From NCBI GenBank assembly GCA_032622095.1, contig CP136062.1:197229887-197293886 (forward strand): DNA of 64,000 nucleotides. The letters run 5' to 3'. Position numbers and translations under genes: made by a program. The notes under the pieces were generated by a model. That model saw only the letters and a list, made by a program, of their open reading frames with translations. It did no database searches and had not been told where the DNA came from. Shown piece by piece: positions 36,204 to 48,737 of the stretch. Source of the DNA: Siphonodentalium dalli (taxonomy: Eukaryota > Mollusca > Scaphopoda > Gadilida > Siphonodentaliidae). Numbering within the stretch: position 1 is the first letter of the stretch; each line of letters opens with the position of its first letter.

Positions 36204-37410
36204 TACTTTTTGCAATATTGTATATCATAAAATGCATTTTAATTAAAATGATTTGATTGTTAATTATTTGACATAATGCGATATGCGATATCACTTAGAC
36301 CGTTCGATAAAATATAATAACTATTGCACGGCTTATCGACTATGCCAAAAATATTTTTGTGTTTATTTTCCCCTCCTGCATCAACCTGCGTCTATTTTTT
36401 TTTAGATCCAAATGTTCGTAAACCAGGCTAGTTTACTGTTGGCTGCACAAGGCCGACCTGTGTAATCTTACGAACAGCGGCTGACGGGCAGCTTTGTGCA
36501 GCGGTATAATCCTTCCAATAGTTCGCATAATATGGAAATTGGATTCCATACTCTCCTGAGGTCAGACGCCACGATCACGCTGGTGTGTACATATCCTCAC
36601 AGTTCTAGACCAGATATTAGGGATTAGTGGCAAATTCTCTGTAATGTTAGCGGTGTCATTTCATTCCATTCTTTGCAATGCCCGCGACTCCACAGAATGC
36701 GAATATTTACGAGCAATAATAGGGAGAAAATCAATTTTCCGTCTATAGAAGCGACGGCAAAATCGGATTTAATATGGGAATAATCTGTGTTCCGTAACTC
36801 CTTATATTCGAGCAATGCGACTGCATGAGTAAATCTATCAAGGAAAATAAAATACCTCGCTCAAATTGCATCCCCCGTCACTGAACAAACGAACGTGTTT
36901 CCGTGAGATTAGATATACTACCTGTAAAACCCGACTTTAGAGAGTTATTTTCTACGAGGATTTAAGCGAGTTTATGTCGACGTGGTTACTTTTACTTTAA
37001 ACATATTTTCTTCGTATATAAATATACAAAAAGGATCGGGGCACTGGTTCCCCTCTCCCGTATACAGCAATTTACAATACATTGTTATGAAATGACAAGA
37101 AGGCGATAACAGAAACATTTGTACATGGTGAGAAAAAATTGAGTGTGCATTATATCGAATAACATCTTTCAGCGTATGTGTTTATGGATTACCAACTAAG
37201 ACGAGGAAATGTTTGTGTTTGGTGTATTTTGAGCGATTTGTGGTTGACAATGTATTGTGACTATTTAATGCAGTATACTGGAAAAACCTTACCTTCTCCA
37301 TAAATGATATCTAGTACATGTATATTCCGTAAAAAATAATTATCATTGTCGGTTATAATGAAGCGAAGTTCAGTTCACCCGTTTCGATTTATGGAGTGCA
37401 TCATATTGTA

Positions 37411-37926
37411 CACTGTTAGAAAAAATATCGTCGCTTTAACGGTTTGAGACCGCGCAAAATCGCTGCCAACTTTTAACCGTTAAACATACGGTCAGGCCGT
37501 AACATGTTCCATGGTATAGAACCGTTTAAGTAACTGGCAGACCGTAACCAGTAACTGTCAGACCGTTGTATTGTTTTACGGTTCAACATCGTTTAATTAA
37601 TATCAAGACCGTAACTAATAAAGGTCAGACCAATGGTATTTTTCATGGGTCAACACCAATTTCTTGCTCTTAATTTGCTAATTTACCATAGAATTACCGA
37701 CCCGCATAACACAGAATGAATGCCGGATTAATATATATTAAATATCAGCAGAGTAAGATTCAGTCATACTGTATGGAGTCATGGCCGTATATAATATGGT
37801 CGCCGATAAATATACTATTGAGTTTTGACGCCATGACTGTATGGGGCCGTCAAACTGATGAAACGGTATGGGACCGTCGATTATGACGGCCCAAAACCGT
37901 CGAACCGACAGTAATTTCTAACAGTG
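37411..37926. mobile_element. 516-bp CACTG-ended non-autonomous element (unit 1)
   Basis: Terminal inverted repeats CACTGTTAGAAA and TTTCTAACAGTG are flanked by TA on both sides. The interior carries about twenty ACGGT/ACCGT words in both orientations (ACGGTTTGAGACCG, ACGGTCAGGCCGT, AACCGTTTAAG, GACCGTCG), many more than expected by chance. CACTG termini with dense subterminal motifs are typical of CACTA/EnSpm-like elements, where transposase binds such motifs. No coding capacity. A decayed relative lies at 23320-25018. Confidence 0.8.
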
Positions 37927-39099
37927 TAGCGTTTGAGACCTGGATAGAAATGGGGGGCTCGCGGTGTTTGGAGGTTTGTATATGAGCAGTAAATTAAATT
38001 TGTAGTCAGAGAAAGTGTCATTTCAGTTTAATTTTGTTCCAATCAACTATCGCCTTGGGTAGAAAGGTTCTCAGTGCTCAGTGTGGCATCGGTAAGAATA
38101 TAATTTTCTAGGGCGTCTGGAATTATAACTTGAGACCTGACTGCTCTGGGTGTGAGGATGGTAGATAAGTACATGTAGTTGGACGATTAATTTTTCACTA
38201 TTTTGTAAATTACTTCAAGCTTGTGGAATTGGCGCCGCGTTTCTAAAGAAAGCCAACCTTCCTCCTATAGAACAAAATTAGAAACTGAGTATGTCAGTCC
38301 AGAGACTATACGGCCACCATATGCATCGGCTTTTTGTTGATTAAAATGCGTTTACGAAATTAGACAACATAAAATACAAGACAGATAACTCTATATATCC
38401 CGTCTATGCTCACGCTTTCCGAAGTCCAGCGCTATGACATTACACTATAGTTAACCGGCTATTGATTCGTGGAAATGTTGGGCCTGCAAAACGCGTTATA
38501 TTTCAAACTAGCTGGCGACTTGGTGAATTTTGATAGGCATAACACATGTTATTGAATAATCATAGGAAGGCAGTGTAATTCATATAAATTGATGACAATG
38601 GTGCAAATTTCAATTTAATGCATATTTTGTTATGTTTATCTTTGGTTAATTTCACGACATGGTATGTTTGAACCATTATGGTTCCAATATTAGCCATAGT
38701 ATTACCCGTATAAAACCGATTAAATGGGGAGAGAACCGACTCGATCAGTAGAGAACCCAAATAAATATCAAAATTCGCGGTTGTCGTTGTTATAACACAC
38801 ACAATGGAATGTTCGTTATTATTACCCTCGTTTGGGTCACCGATTGTGAGGGGAATGGAAAAATTAATCGAATTATCAGCTGGATGTCTCAAAAATTGTG
38901 TTTTAACTGTCAAAAAGTCGCGAACATGTATAATTTCGATCACAAGGAACCATCACAAATCAGTCAAGAACCATCACAAACCGGCGTTAGAACGACTTCC
39001 GATGTAACAGTTCCTACATAGTGGTTCGCGTATGGAATTGGATTCTATACTCCTGATAAATTTGATGGAATATTACATTGCATAAACCATATTTAGTTG

Positions 39100-39316
39100 C
39101 AGTAATGCCCTAAATAATCGACTCCTTAACCACAGCATAATTATGGGTATCTTTTCAGGATTTAGTCGGAAATATGGCTTGTTGCCATTCATCGGAAAGC
39201 TCTCAGTGAGAGCTTTCCGATGAATGACAACAAGCCATAATTATTTTCGACTAAATCCTGAAAAGTTACCCATAATTCTGCTGTGGTTAAGGAGTCGATT
39301 ATTTATGGCATTACTG
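39100..39316. mobile_element. 217-bp foldback MITE (unit 2)
   Basis: Identical second copy of 35987-36203, present because the whole segment is duplicated and not by a separate insertion. Confidence 0.85.
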
Positions 39317-40523
39317 TACTTTTTGCAATATTGTATATCATAAAATGCATTTTAATTAAAATGATTTGATTGTTAATTATTTGACATAATGCGATATGCG
39401 ATATCACTTAGACCGTTCGATAAAATATAATAACTATTGCACGGCTTATCGACTATGCCAAAAATATTTTTGTGTTTATTTTCCCCTCCTGCATCAACCT
39501 GCGTCTATTTTTTTTTAGATCCAAATGTTCGTAAACCAGGCTAGTTTACTGTTGGCTGCACAAGGCCGACCTGTGTAATCTTACGAACAGCGGCTGACGG
39601 GCAGCTTTGTGCAGCGGTATAATCCTTCCAATAGTTCGCATAATATGGAAATTGGATTCCATACTCTCCTGAGGTCAGACGCCACGATCACGCTGGTGTG
39701 TACATATCCTCACAGTTCTAGACCAGATATTAGGGATTAGTGGCAAATTCTCTGTAATGTTAGCGGTGTCATTTCATTCCATTCTTTGCAATGCCCGCGA
39801 CTCCACAGAATGCGAATATTTACGAGCAATAATAGGGAGAAAATCAATTTTCCGTCTATAGAAGCGACGGCAAAATCGGATTTAATATGGGAATAATCTG
39901 TGTTCCGTAACTCCTTATATTCGAGCAATGCGACTGCATGAGTAAATCTATCAAGGAAAATAAAATACCTCGCTCAAATTGCATCCCCCGTCACTGAACA
40001 AACGAACGTGTTTCCGTGAGATTAGATATACTACCTGTAAAACCCGACTTTAGAGAGTTATTTTCTACGAGGATTTAAGCGAGTTTATGTCGACGTGGTT
40101 ACTTTTACTTTAAACATATTTTCTTCGTATATAAATATACAAAAAGGATCGGGGCACTGGTTCCCCTCTCCCGTATACAGCAATTTACAATACATTGTTA
40201 TGAAATGACAAGAAGGCGATAACAGAAACATTTGTACATGGTGAGAAAAAATTGAGTGTGCATTATATCGAATAACATCTTTCAGCGTATGTGTTTATGG
40301 ATTACCAACTAAGACGAGGAAATGTTTGTGTTTGGTGTATTTTGAGCGATTTGTGGTTGACAATGTATTGTGACTATTTAATGCAGTATACTGGAAAAAC
40401 CTTACCTTCTCCATAAATGATATCTAGTACATGTATATTCCGTAAAAAATAATTATCATTGTCGGTTATAATGAAGCGAAGTTCAGTTCACCCGTTTCGA
40501 TTTATGGAGTGCATCATATTGTA

Positions 40524-41039
40524 CACTGTTAGAAAAAATATCGTCGCTTTAACGGTTTGAGACCGCGCAAAATCGCTGCCAACTTTTAACCGTTAAACAT
40601 ACGGTCAGGCCGTAACATGTTCCATGGTATAGAACCGTTTAAGTAACTGGCAGACCGTAACCAGTAACTGTCAGACCGTTGTATTGTTTTACGGTTCAAC
40701 ATCGTTTAATTAATATCAAGACCGTAACTAATAAAGGTCAGACCAATGGTATTTTTCATGGGTCAACACCAATTTCTTGCTCTTAATTTGCTAATTTACC
40801 ATAGAATTACCGACCCGCATAACACAGAATGAATGCCGGATTAATATATATTAAATATCAGCAGAGTAAGATTCAGTCATACTGTATGGAGTCATGGCCG
40901 TATATAATATGGTCGCCGATAAATATACTATTGAGTTTTGACGCCATGACTGTATGGGGCCGTCAAACTGATGAAACGGTATGGGACCGTCGATTATGAC
41001 GGCCCAAAACCGTCGAACCGACAGTAATTTCTAACAGTG
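40524..41039. mobile_element. 516-bp CACTG-ended element (unit 2)
   Basis: Identical second copy of 37411-37926, carried by the tandem duplication. Confidence 0.8.
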
Positions 41040-41439
41040 TAGCGTTTGAGACCTGGATAGAAATGGGGGGCTCGCGGTGTTTGGAGGTTTGTATATGAGC
41101 AGTAAATTAAATTTGTAGTCAGAGAAAGTGTCATTTCAGTTTAATTTTGTTCCAATCAACTATCGCCTTGGGTAGAAAGGTTCTCAGTGCTCAGTGTGGC
41201 ATCGGTAAGAATATAATTTTCTAGGGCGTCTGGAATTATAACTTGAGACCTGACTGCTCTGGGTGTGAGGATGGTAGATAAGTACATGTAGTTGGACGAT
41301 TAATTTTTCACTATTTTGTAAATTACTTCAAGCTTGTGGAATTGGCGCCGCGTTTCTAAAGAAAGCCAACCTTCCTCCTATAGAACAAAATTAGAAACTG
41401 AGTATGTCAGTCCAGAGACTATACGGCCACCATATGCAT

Positions 41440-41769
41440 GGGGGCGGTCGAGTTTATCTTATATGTAACGCGGCCCGCAATCCCATACAGCATCCTAATT
41501 CATTTAATCAAAATAAGGTATCATATATGTTCTATAGATCTTTTAGAGCATTCTTCTGTCGAGTTGATATTTGAGCCAGACGAGAGGCGATTCTCTTCAC
41601 TGTACTTTATATATGAATGTTCCAGGTTAGATTTTGTGGTAGTTACATAACAAGGTGTTTATGTGATTACACGAATCCGACAGGGTCGTTTATAAACTTA
41701 AGGTTTGGTATTTCTGGGTGTGGGGATCAACGAGAAAACACATCCCTATGGTTTTGGATGGGTTAAAAC
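41440..41769. other. Spacer between duplication and retrotransposon relic
   Basis: Nothing recognised; it may be the decayed 3' part of the following minus-strand retrotransposon. Confidence 0.4.
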
Positions 41770-43540
41770 TCACGAGCCAGTTTTTGACCAGGTCGTCATT
41801 TTTGTCATATCGTTATTCAAAATTTTAGAAAGTTCATCCAGATCCCAATTGCTACTCATAATATATGTATCATCTGCGAACATACTCGTGATAGAGTCTA
41901 TGTTATCTGCTAAATCTTTTGATATAAACGATGAATAAAAAGGCACAGAGTATATCACTGGGGACTGCTGCAGGGATATAACCTCGTAGCCGGAAATGTG
42001 TTATTTATCATCACTCTTTGTTTTCTGTTTAGTAAATAGTCTTCGAGCCATTGTAATGTTTGACCCTCCACACCATATATAGCAGTGTAGTATGTAAATA
42101 AGCCACTGTGCCATACTCATTCAAATGTTTTGGATATGTCACAAAAGATGCCGCATGTGAATAGATCTTTGTCGATAGATTGACAGCGATTATGGTATAG
42201 GACTATTAATTGGTTTGTGGTATTGTGACCGGAGTGAAATCCAGTTTGGTGGAAGTACAAGTTTATTTTCTTATCTGTTTCAAAACAACCGTCTCAAAGA
42301 CTTTGTTTAGGTATGGTAGCAATGAGATCAGGGGGTAAGTTATGAGGTCAGCGGGTTCTTCTTTTTTAAAATTGGAATAACATGAGCTAGTTTAAATATT
42401 TCTGGGAATTTCGTGATATTGATCGATATCTTAAATAGGAGGACTAACGGGTGTGATATTGAATTTGAAGTTTCGTGCATCATTCTAACACCGATTCCGT
42501 CGTGGCAATGAGCTTTGTTCAATTTAAAAGATTTTATAGCAGTTTCAACCCCGGATTCCACAAAAAAGACAATTTTCATCAGCTGTTTGCTTCGAGTGTG
42601 AAATAATGGAAGGATATGCACAGAATAGTTTATAGTAGAGTTAAATGTGAAGCTCCTATTTAGAACTTTTGCTTTTTTCCGAACCATCTGAAGTATATGT
42701 TTTCCCACTGAAATTTATGGTTCCAGTTCTGCTGTATAGAGGAGGGGTATTAGTCACTTTCTTTTTAGTTAGGAGATGGTTAACAAGCTGCCAGAAATCA
42801 CTGGGTTGGGGAGTCTATTATTCTGTCTCCCAAATTATCATGCGTATTTTTTCATGTCATTAACTTTATTTCTTGTTTGTTTATATGCCCGCCATGATGC
42901 TGGGTTGTTGATTTCTAATGCCTTTGACGTGAGTCTATCTCATTTGCGTATCTCTTTTCTAATATCCGAAGTGAACCAAATTTTATCTTTGGGGCGGATT
43001 GTCACGTTATGCTGCGGTATATTTCTGCCCATGATTGAGAGGAAAGTAGATTGGACTATTTTGAACGCCGAATCGATATCAGGGGACCGCATTGATTAAG
43101 TCTTCCCAATGTACATCATTTAGCATGCATTTCACACGCTGTAAATTACCGTTTTTGTAATTTCACACTTTTCGCTGAAATTCGGAGAATGTGGATCAGT
43201 TGAAAGATATTATTGCATAAACACCCACATGGTGAAACTCCCAAATTCAAAACGTCGCAATCGCAGACATGAAGTGATTAACTGATGATAATACTATGAT
43301 CATGTACTGTGCTAGTTCTTGTGGTACCTCCAGTTCGGTCGTTTATCACATTTTTCAAGCTACAGGCGTCGGATATTAGTTTTATTTTGCAGGTATTCTC
43401 AGGGTAATTGGAATTATAGTCTCCGGTGAGTACTATATTTTCAGAGATGTTAAGTGCATCATACATTGAGGTGTCCAGAAGGTCCCAATAATTATACCTA
43501 CAAAATTTCTCTGATCTGTACGAGACCCCAATATTCATGT
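41770..43540 (-). pseudogene. Decayed CR1/Jockey-type retrotransposon ORF2
   Basis: Minus-strand fragments appear in the order of a non-LTR ORF2. Endonuclease: 43278-43538, with SENIVLTGDYNSN. Linker: about 42790-43090, with DKIWFTSDIRKEI and NPASWRAYKQTRNKVNDM. RT start: 42340-42560, with AIKSFKLNKAHCHDGIGVRM and AHVIPILKKK. RT palm: 42000-42170, with GIFCDISKTFE and LQWLEDYLLNRKQRVMINN. RT catalytic motif: 41850-41958, with SMFADDTYIM. Frames shift between blocks and stops interrupt the linker and palm. The protein cannot be made; it is an old copy, unlike the near-intact one at 54357-59956. Confidence 0.88.
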
Positions 43541-43868
43541 GAGATTGTTTATCAAATAATCCAAACTATAGACTTCTAAATGTTCGGAGGAGTATGCCGG
43601 ATAAAGATGCGTCTCAGTAAAGCAGAGAACGTCGAATTCGTTGATCAAGTAAATTATCTTTTCTAACTTGTGCCGGATACTTCTTATATTGTAATGAAAG
43701 ATAGATGTGGAATTAGGTAGATTTGTCGAGTGAAAGGGAGGTCCCGGGTGGGTCTCTATCTCGCCCGAAAATAATAAAGAAAGAGGTTAAAACGAAATAT
43801 AAGTTTGATGTTAATTATTCAAAACCCGCTGCGGATATACAGCGTAGACTACTGTGAAAGTGGATGTG
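43541..43868. other. Probable upstream part of the retrotransposon relic
   Basis: Minus-strand sequence just upstream of the endonuclease block probably belongs to the same relic, but I could not align individual motifs. Confidence 0.35.
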
Positions 43869-43993
43869 AAATTCTATTTTTTTAGAACATAAATACTACT
43901 GAAGAATCAAAACAACACCATAACAACAAGTTTTCTGACCGGGTAGACGGTTTCCCCACAGCAATAAACGTAAGTATAAATTGTACATACCCA
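43869..43993 (+). repeat. Inverted pair, left arm
   Basis: About 110-125 bp (AATTCTATTTTTTTAGAAC, AAGAATCAAAACAACACCAT, AACAAGTTTTCTGACCGG, ATAAACGTAAGTATAAATTG) that reappear inverted at 45779-45893 with about ten differences. The 1.8 kb between them has no recognisable content. They could be TIRs of an unknown element or two independent repeat copies. Confidence 0.8.
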
Positions 43994-45778
43994 TTTGCCT
44001 CACTCGTCAGTCTCAGTACGCCTAGTTGTTTAAGTTGCTGATCACTAGTTGTCAAAAATCTGTACGTCAAGTTGTGATGATGGGATTTGTGTGCAAAGAC
44101 GAAACCATGAATTAGGTTTCCATATTAGACATGTTCCGCCTCCCGATGGTCATTATTAACCTTCAATCACACGACGAAGGCACTGTTTCGTTCCACAGCC
44201 GTTTTCCGATTTCTCGACCAAATTTGTTTTTATATATTCAAGCACCGAACGTAACTATGTTTATCAGTAGATACCGTGCTGAAAACTTTAAGTGTATTTG
44301 AAATATATTTAAAAATGTATTATGACATTGAATTACTTGATGTAGTTCATCGAAAAGCATGGTACGTAATTGAATACTTCTGATCTATTCTGATGTATGT
44401 ATAAATATGATACATATTATACTTCTCAAGTTTTCCGGTGACTCAAGAGAATTAGCTCTATCTTTTCAATATAAGTACCAAAAGCATTTCAAATAAAATT
44501 AAGTAAACATAATATAATAACGTAGTATTAAACTTATTGAAAAACATAAAACCTTGAAAAGTCTTGAATGTTCGTCATCAGCACTTGGAGTGATTTGTTG
44601 ATTTGAGCGACAGGAAACTGACATATGCATGTACAACCAAAATCGACATCCCATGACATCTCTCTTAACGGGGTACTTCCGTACATAGCACACCTTTTCT
44701 GATCGATTTTAAGACAGAAGACATATTTAGGCACAGTGAATCGTAAAATACAGTCTATCTATCGTTATTTATCCAGTTAACTAACACAGATAATTGCGAT
44801 ATTGTCGTCCCAATTGTGACACAATATGTCTTATCCACACATATCTTAGCCAAGTTTACTTTTGTGGACATATGTGGATTTATTGGAGATACTGTGTCTA
44901 AAATGTGGGCATATATATGGTCCTGTATCCAGGGACTTTGTTATGTGCGAACGCTATTTACCCCCCCCCCATTGTTTTGGGTTTTCAATATGAATCTAAA
45001 TCGAACTACCAATGGGCAGGGTGGGGTTGGGGGATAATTTTCTCCAATCATTTGTCTGTGAGTCTCTGTCGGAAAATTCCAACCCAAGAGGTGCAACTCG
45101 AAGCTGATACGTGTAGGACATTTCGGGACTATCCATTCAATATTCATGTAGTGATACCCAAGGAGGCACTCGCAGTCACGACCCCTTCGTCACATCACCG
45201 TAAATATAAGGCGATGGTGCACATACGACCTGTAGTTTTTATATTAGTAAATTCCCACGCATACGAAATTTCATCACATAATATAACATACAACCACCAC
45301 CCCAAATGCAGTGTTGTTACTTGCGGAGTGGAATAAAAGTCGCTAAATGTTAATAAGAATACATTGTTTGATTCACACAGAGTCCATAAGTTCAATGGCG
45401 TGGCATTTCGAAGATTTAGTTATATTTAAATGGGTCGAAAGGAACATAGCATTACTGTACGATTCCTGTACAACGTCGCAACTGGCGATTGTCGTCGTAC
45501 ACAACTAGGCGTACAGACACCGACGAGTGTCCAAATAAATAGTCTCTACTTTCAGATTGTGAATACACCCGAGCCAAAGTAATGTCAATATATGTTGCAC
45601 ACATAATGGCCTTTCCGTTGTGATATAGCTGGATTTCCGACAGATGCTGTATATGTGTTAAAATGACATTTGGAGAGGGAATTTTTGCGAGAAAATTATT
45701 TTCTGAAGTGACCAAAGGCCGTTTTTATCTATAAGAAAGAGTCATTCGCTCAAATGGAGCCCACTTTCGATCGGCAAT
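43994..45778. other. Unannotated interior between inverted arms
   Basis: The longest frame (44905-45336, 143 codons, plus) has no recognisable domain and overlaps frames on the other strand. A C-run lies near 44962. No transposase motif was found. Confidence 0.4.
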
Positions 45779-45893
45779 GTACAATTTATACTTACGTTTA
45801 TTGCTGTGGGGGAACCGTCTATCCGGTCTGAAAACTTGTTTTTATGGTGTTGTTTTGATTCTTCAATAGTATGTTCTAAAACAGAATTTTTCG
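45779..45893 (-). repeat. Inverted pair, right arm
   Basis: Reverse-complement partner of 43869-43993 (CAATTTATACTTACGTTTAT, GACGGTT region complement, ATGGTGTTGTTTTGATTCTT). Confidence 0.8.
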
Positions 45894-46516
45894 TCTTGGC
45901 GAAAGCAACTTCCGATTATATATTTGTACGGTTTAGCCACTGTGCGTATAGGACTGCAAATGATCCGGATTCGAAAGAAAAACCACTTTCCACGATCATT
46001 ATCTTGACACCCCAATTCGGACGTTTTGGACATTGAGATATTTTGAGAGGGGGTGTTGCACGTAACATAGTGATGATTTGATCATTGGTACACGCAAATG
46101 GTGAATATCATGGAAAACATGAAATAATAGCATAAATGAAAACAACATGAACAAGGAAAACAATGTGCACATGTACATAATGATGATGAGTTTAATGACA
46201 CGAGCGTGTGGGGACGAAGATGGGTTGAGTGTTCTCGGACGAAAACAGGGGTCACTGTTTTATTGCGCTCTGATACACATCTGTGAAATAAACATGTATG
46301 CATTTTGGTGACTGACTGGGTTGTTTCTCAATTTCGGTAAAATTTAAAGAGTTGTAAAAAAACAAACAAACAAAATCATTCCAAGGGCGTTTTTTAACTG
46401 GAGGAAATAGTGGTTCATTTGTTTTATTGTGGTGGTTGTCATAAGTTAATGAACGACTTGAATTTGATTTGAAGAAAGCACAAACTGATAGCATTGATCC
46501 ACTATGTGTTGGGCAA
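45894..46516. other. Unannotated spacer
   Basis: Nothing recognised. Confidence 0.4.
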
Positions 46517-46790
46517 TCATGATAGCAGCTAAATGCACCTGGTACCTTCTCTTGCGTTCACGGCGCACACTATCGTGGGTTAAGATTGACGCAATCATAT
46601 TTCCCATTTACCAATAGACACTCACGACAAAACTGCGAACACTCAGCGGATACAATCGCAAATATAGAGGTAGAGATACAGAATTAATCTTTTTGTGGAA
46701 TGAGTGTTGAATATATAATTGGGCTGGTGCATACTACCCATCTCTTTATTTTCGTGAATGTGGATGTTAGTATACAAACATCTGCAGTGA
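46517..46790 (+). repeat. Duplicated block, copy A (first part)
   Basis: Aligns over about 270 bp with 49273-49548 (GCTAAATGCAC, GGTACCTTCT, CACTATCGT, GCAAATATAGAGGTAGAGA, ATAATTGGGCTGGTG, CATCTCTTTATTTTC). Copy B keeps an open frame here while copy A has a stop and indels. A second homologous part of copy A (47401-47960) follows after about 610 bp of unrelated sequence. The origin of the block is unknown. Confidence 0.8.
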
Positions 46791-47424
46791 ATTATTGCAG
46801 TGATCTAAAGTCTGATAAATTTCATAACAATGTACACATGTATCTGTTGCACATGCGGCAATAAATTCGAAGATGCCTATCACTACTTTTCCATGTGTTC
46901 CCTTTACCAGAGAGAACGAATATAAATGTACCATTCGCTACACAGAGAACGACTTGAATTAACCCATACGAATGATTTACTTTCTGGCATATATTACATT
47001 AATATAAAAGAAAATGTGAAATTGTTCAAAATAGTCTAACATTTTTTAAAACGATTTTACCAATGAAATTAATATATAATAATAATAATAATAATAATAT
47101 ATAATTAATAAGTAAGACATCCATATGTTTTTTTCGCCTTAAACAAGTTTCAATAAGCGCAATCGACGTTGGCAATGTCAATTTGGCACCTCCCACCACC
47201 TTACATGATCCTTTCCTAACGATCCGCTACAATCATCCTTCACCAGTCATCATTCTTTCACATTGAAATAAGTTACTTCATTTTGTGCCACTTTGTCAAG
47301 TATGTAATTTCGTAACAATGTATACCGGAGAGGGGCTCATTAAGTTATATAACTAACCAATCCACTTTGTATTACTACAAATAAAATATGTTCAAAGTAA
47401 AAAAGTAAACATTCTGCTCATAAT
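46791..47424. other. Insert-like sequence within block A; (TAA)n near 47082-47105
   Basis: About 610 bp with no counterpart in block B, where ACAAACAT continues directly to TCTGCTCATA. It contains a (TAA)n microsatellite. Terminal repeats were not recognised. Confidence 0.5.
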
Positions 47425-47824
47425 TTAACCCTTTACCCAACAGAACGGCCCTGTGCCAATGCATTCTCTTATATATGCGAGTCGACCATAGGTCGCCTCG
47501 CATATATAAGAGAATGCATTGGCTTAACTCATTAAAAATTATAAAATTGTTAAAGAATGTAAGAAAAAATGGTAAAAAGTGTTAAAAAAAGATTTTTTTT
47601 AGGCCAATGCATTCTCTTATATATGCGAGGCGACCTATGGTCGACTCGCATATATAAGATAATGCATTGGCACAGGGCATAACTGTAACTATCACAATGT
47701 GGTCAGTGAGCCGGTTCCAATGATATCAATATGTGTATGGTTCTATTGAGACATACCCAAGATATTTTAGGCTGTTGAAGCTTTATTTGGCCGGTTTTGG
47801 CCGTTTTGTTGGGTAAAGGGTTAA
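47425..47824. mobile_element. TTAA-flanked hairpin MITE, copy 4
   Basis: TTAA occurs at both ends, with CCCTTTACCCAACAGAACGG on the left and the complementary right end after GGCCGGTTTTGGCCG. Two hairpins are separated by an AT-rich spacer (TTAAAAATTATAAAATTG, GTAAGAAAAAATGGTAAAAA). Block B at 49550 has the corresponding uninterrupted site (CATACTTGAAACGAGCC against CATAATTTAA[...]TTAAACGAACC), supporting TTAA duplication. Confidence 0.9.
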
Positions 47825-48135
47825 ACGAACCAAACAATCATTATTTGCACTGCTATACGCGATTAACGATACTTCATTCCCCTTGATTGGATAATCAATA
47901 CGACCGACGACACAGATAGCTTCGCGTTGAGTCTCGCCCGGTATACGGACTATTTATAAACATATTTGGTGAATACTACCCCTGGTCAAGTGATCCTGCT
48001 AACGTTCTATGATGCTGGTTGATCCTGCTGAATTGATATGATGATGGTGATGACATTAATAAGAAGTACCGTTATTTTTTTCTACGAGTTTTCATTGTCG
48101 CGGTGTTTGGCTAATCCGAGCGATCTGAGAAAAAG
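47825..48135. other. Remainder of block A and spacer
   Basis: 47825-47940 (CATTATTTGCACTGCTATACG, GACCGACGACACAGATAGCT) matches 49568-49600 and 49870-49915 in block B. The rest is unrecognised. Confidence 0.6.
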
Positions 48136-48414
48136 CCAGTGTATGTATGAAACATTCAAGAAACCAGTGTATGTATGAAACATTCAAGAAACCAGTGTAT
48201 GTATGAAACATTCAAGAAACCAGTGTATGTATGAAACATTCAAGAAACCAGTGTATGTATGAAACATTCAAGAAACCAGTGTATGTATGAAACATTCAAG
48301 AAACCAGTGTATGTATGAAACATTCAAGAAACCAGTGTATGTATGAAACATTCAAGAAACCAGTGTATGTATGAAACATTCAAGAAACCAGTGTATGTAT
48401 GAAACATTCAAGAA
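48136..48414 (+). repeat. 28-bp tandem repeat, ten near-identical units
   Basis: Ten copies of CCAGTGTATGTATGAAACAT plus TCAAGAAA with no visible difference between units, suggesting recent expansion or ongoing slippage. Confidence 0.97.
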
Positions 48415-48502
48415 CATATATAGTTTTGAAGAAAAAAATTTATACTGGCTGCGCTGGGGTTTGCAAAAACGACATGAATAGCCATCTTGATTATATAACC
48501 AA

Positions 48503-48504
<2 letters not shown>

Positions 48505-48555
<51 letters not shown>
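48505..48555 (+). repeat. (TA)n microsatellite
   Basis: About 25 uninterrupted TA dinucleotides. Confidence 0.97.
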
Positions 48556-48557
<2 letters not shown>

Positions 48558-48737
48558 CACCAATGTGAACAGACACAATCAGAAGAAAAAAATTTCAATG
48601 CATTCTAACAGTATGCAGCAATAACGAGCTTTCCTTAATATGGTGAAATGAAGAACGTATGTGTCACTTCTGCGCAGATCTTTTTTTTTTCTTATGTATT
48701 TCTGTTACCGTGATAAGAATGGCTGAATTGGCTATTT

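Larger units (their letters stand above)
35215..38327 (+). repeat. 3,113-bp tandem duplication, unit 1
   Basis: From GGCTTTTTGTTGATTAAAAT the sequence runs to CCACCATATGCAT at 38326, then the same sequence starts again at 38328 and ends with the same CCACCATATGCAT at 41439. Every segment I compared is identical between units, including two hairpin elements and all four open frames longer than 60 codons. Unit content is a foldback MITE (35987-36203) and a CACTG element (37411-37926). The rest is unrecognised. The left junction reads TTTT|GGCTTTTT. The internal junction has one extra C. Confidence 0.95.
38328..41439 (+). repeat. 3,113-bp tandem duplication, unit 2
   Basis: Head-to-tail second copy of 35215-38327 at a constant offset of 3,113 bp. 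It ends at CCACCATATGCAT and is followed by unrelated GGGGGCGGTCG. No indel was seen, since the offset is unchanged across all landmarks. Either a very recent duplication or an assembly artefact. Confidence 0.95.

Noticed and set aside
44905-45336. 143-codon plus-strand frame
   Set aside because: No recognisable domain, and opposite-strand frames overlap. Possible by chance in sequence of this length.
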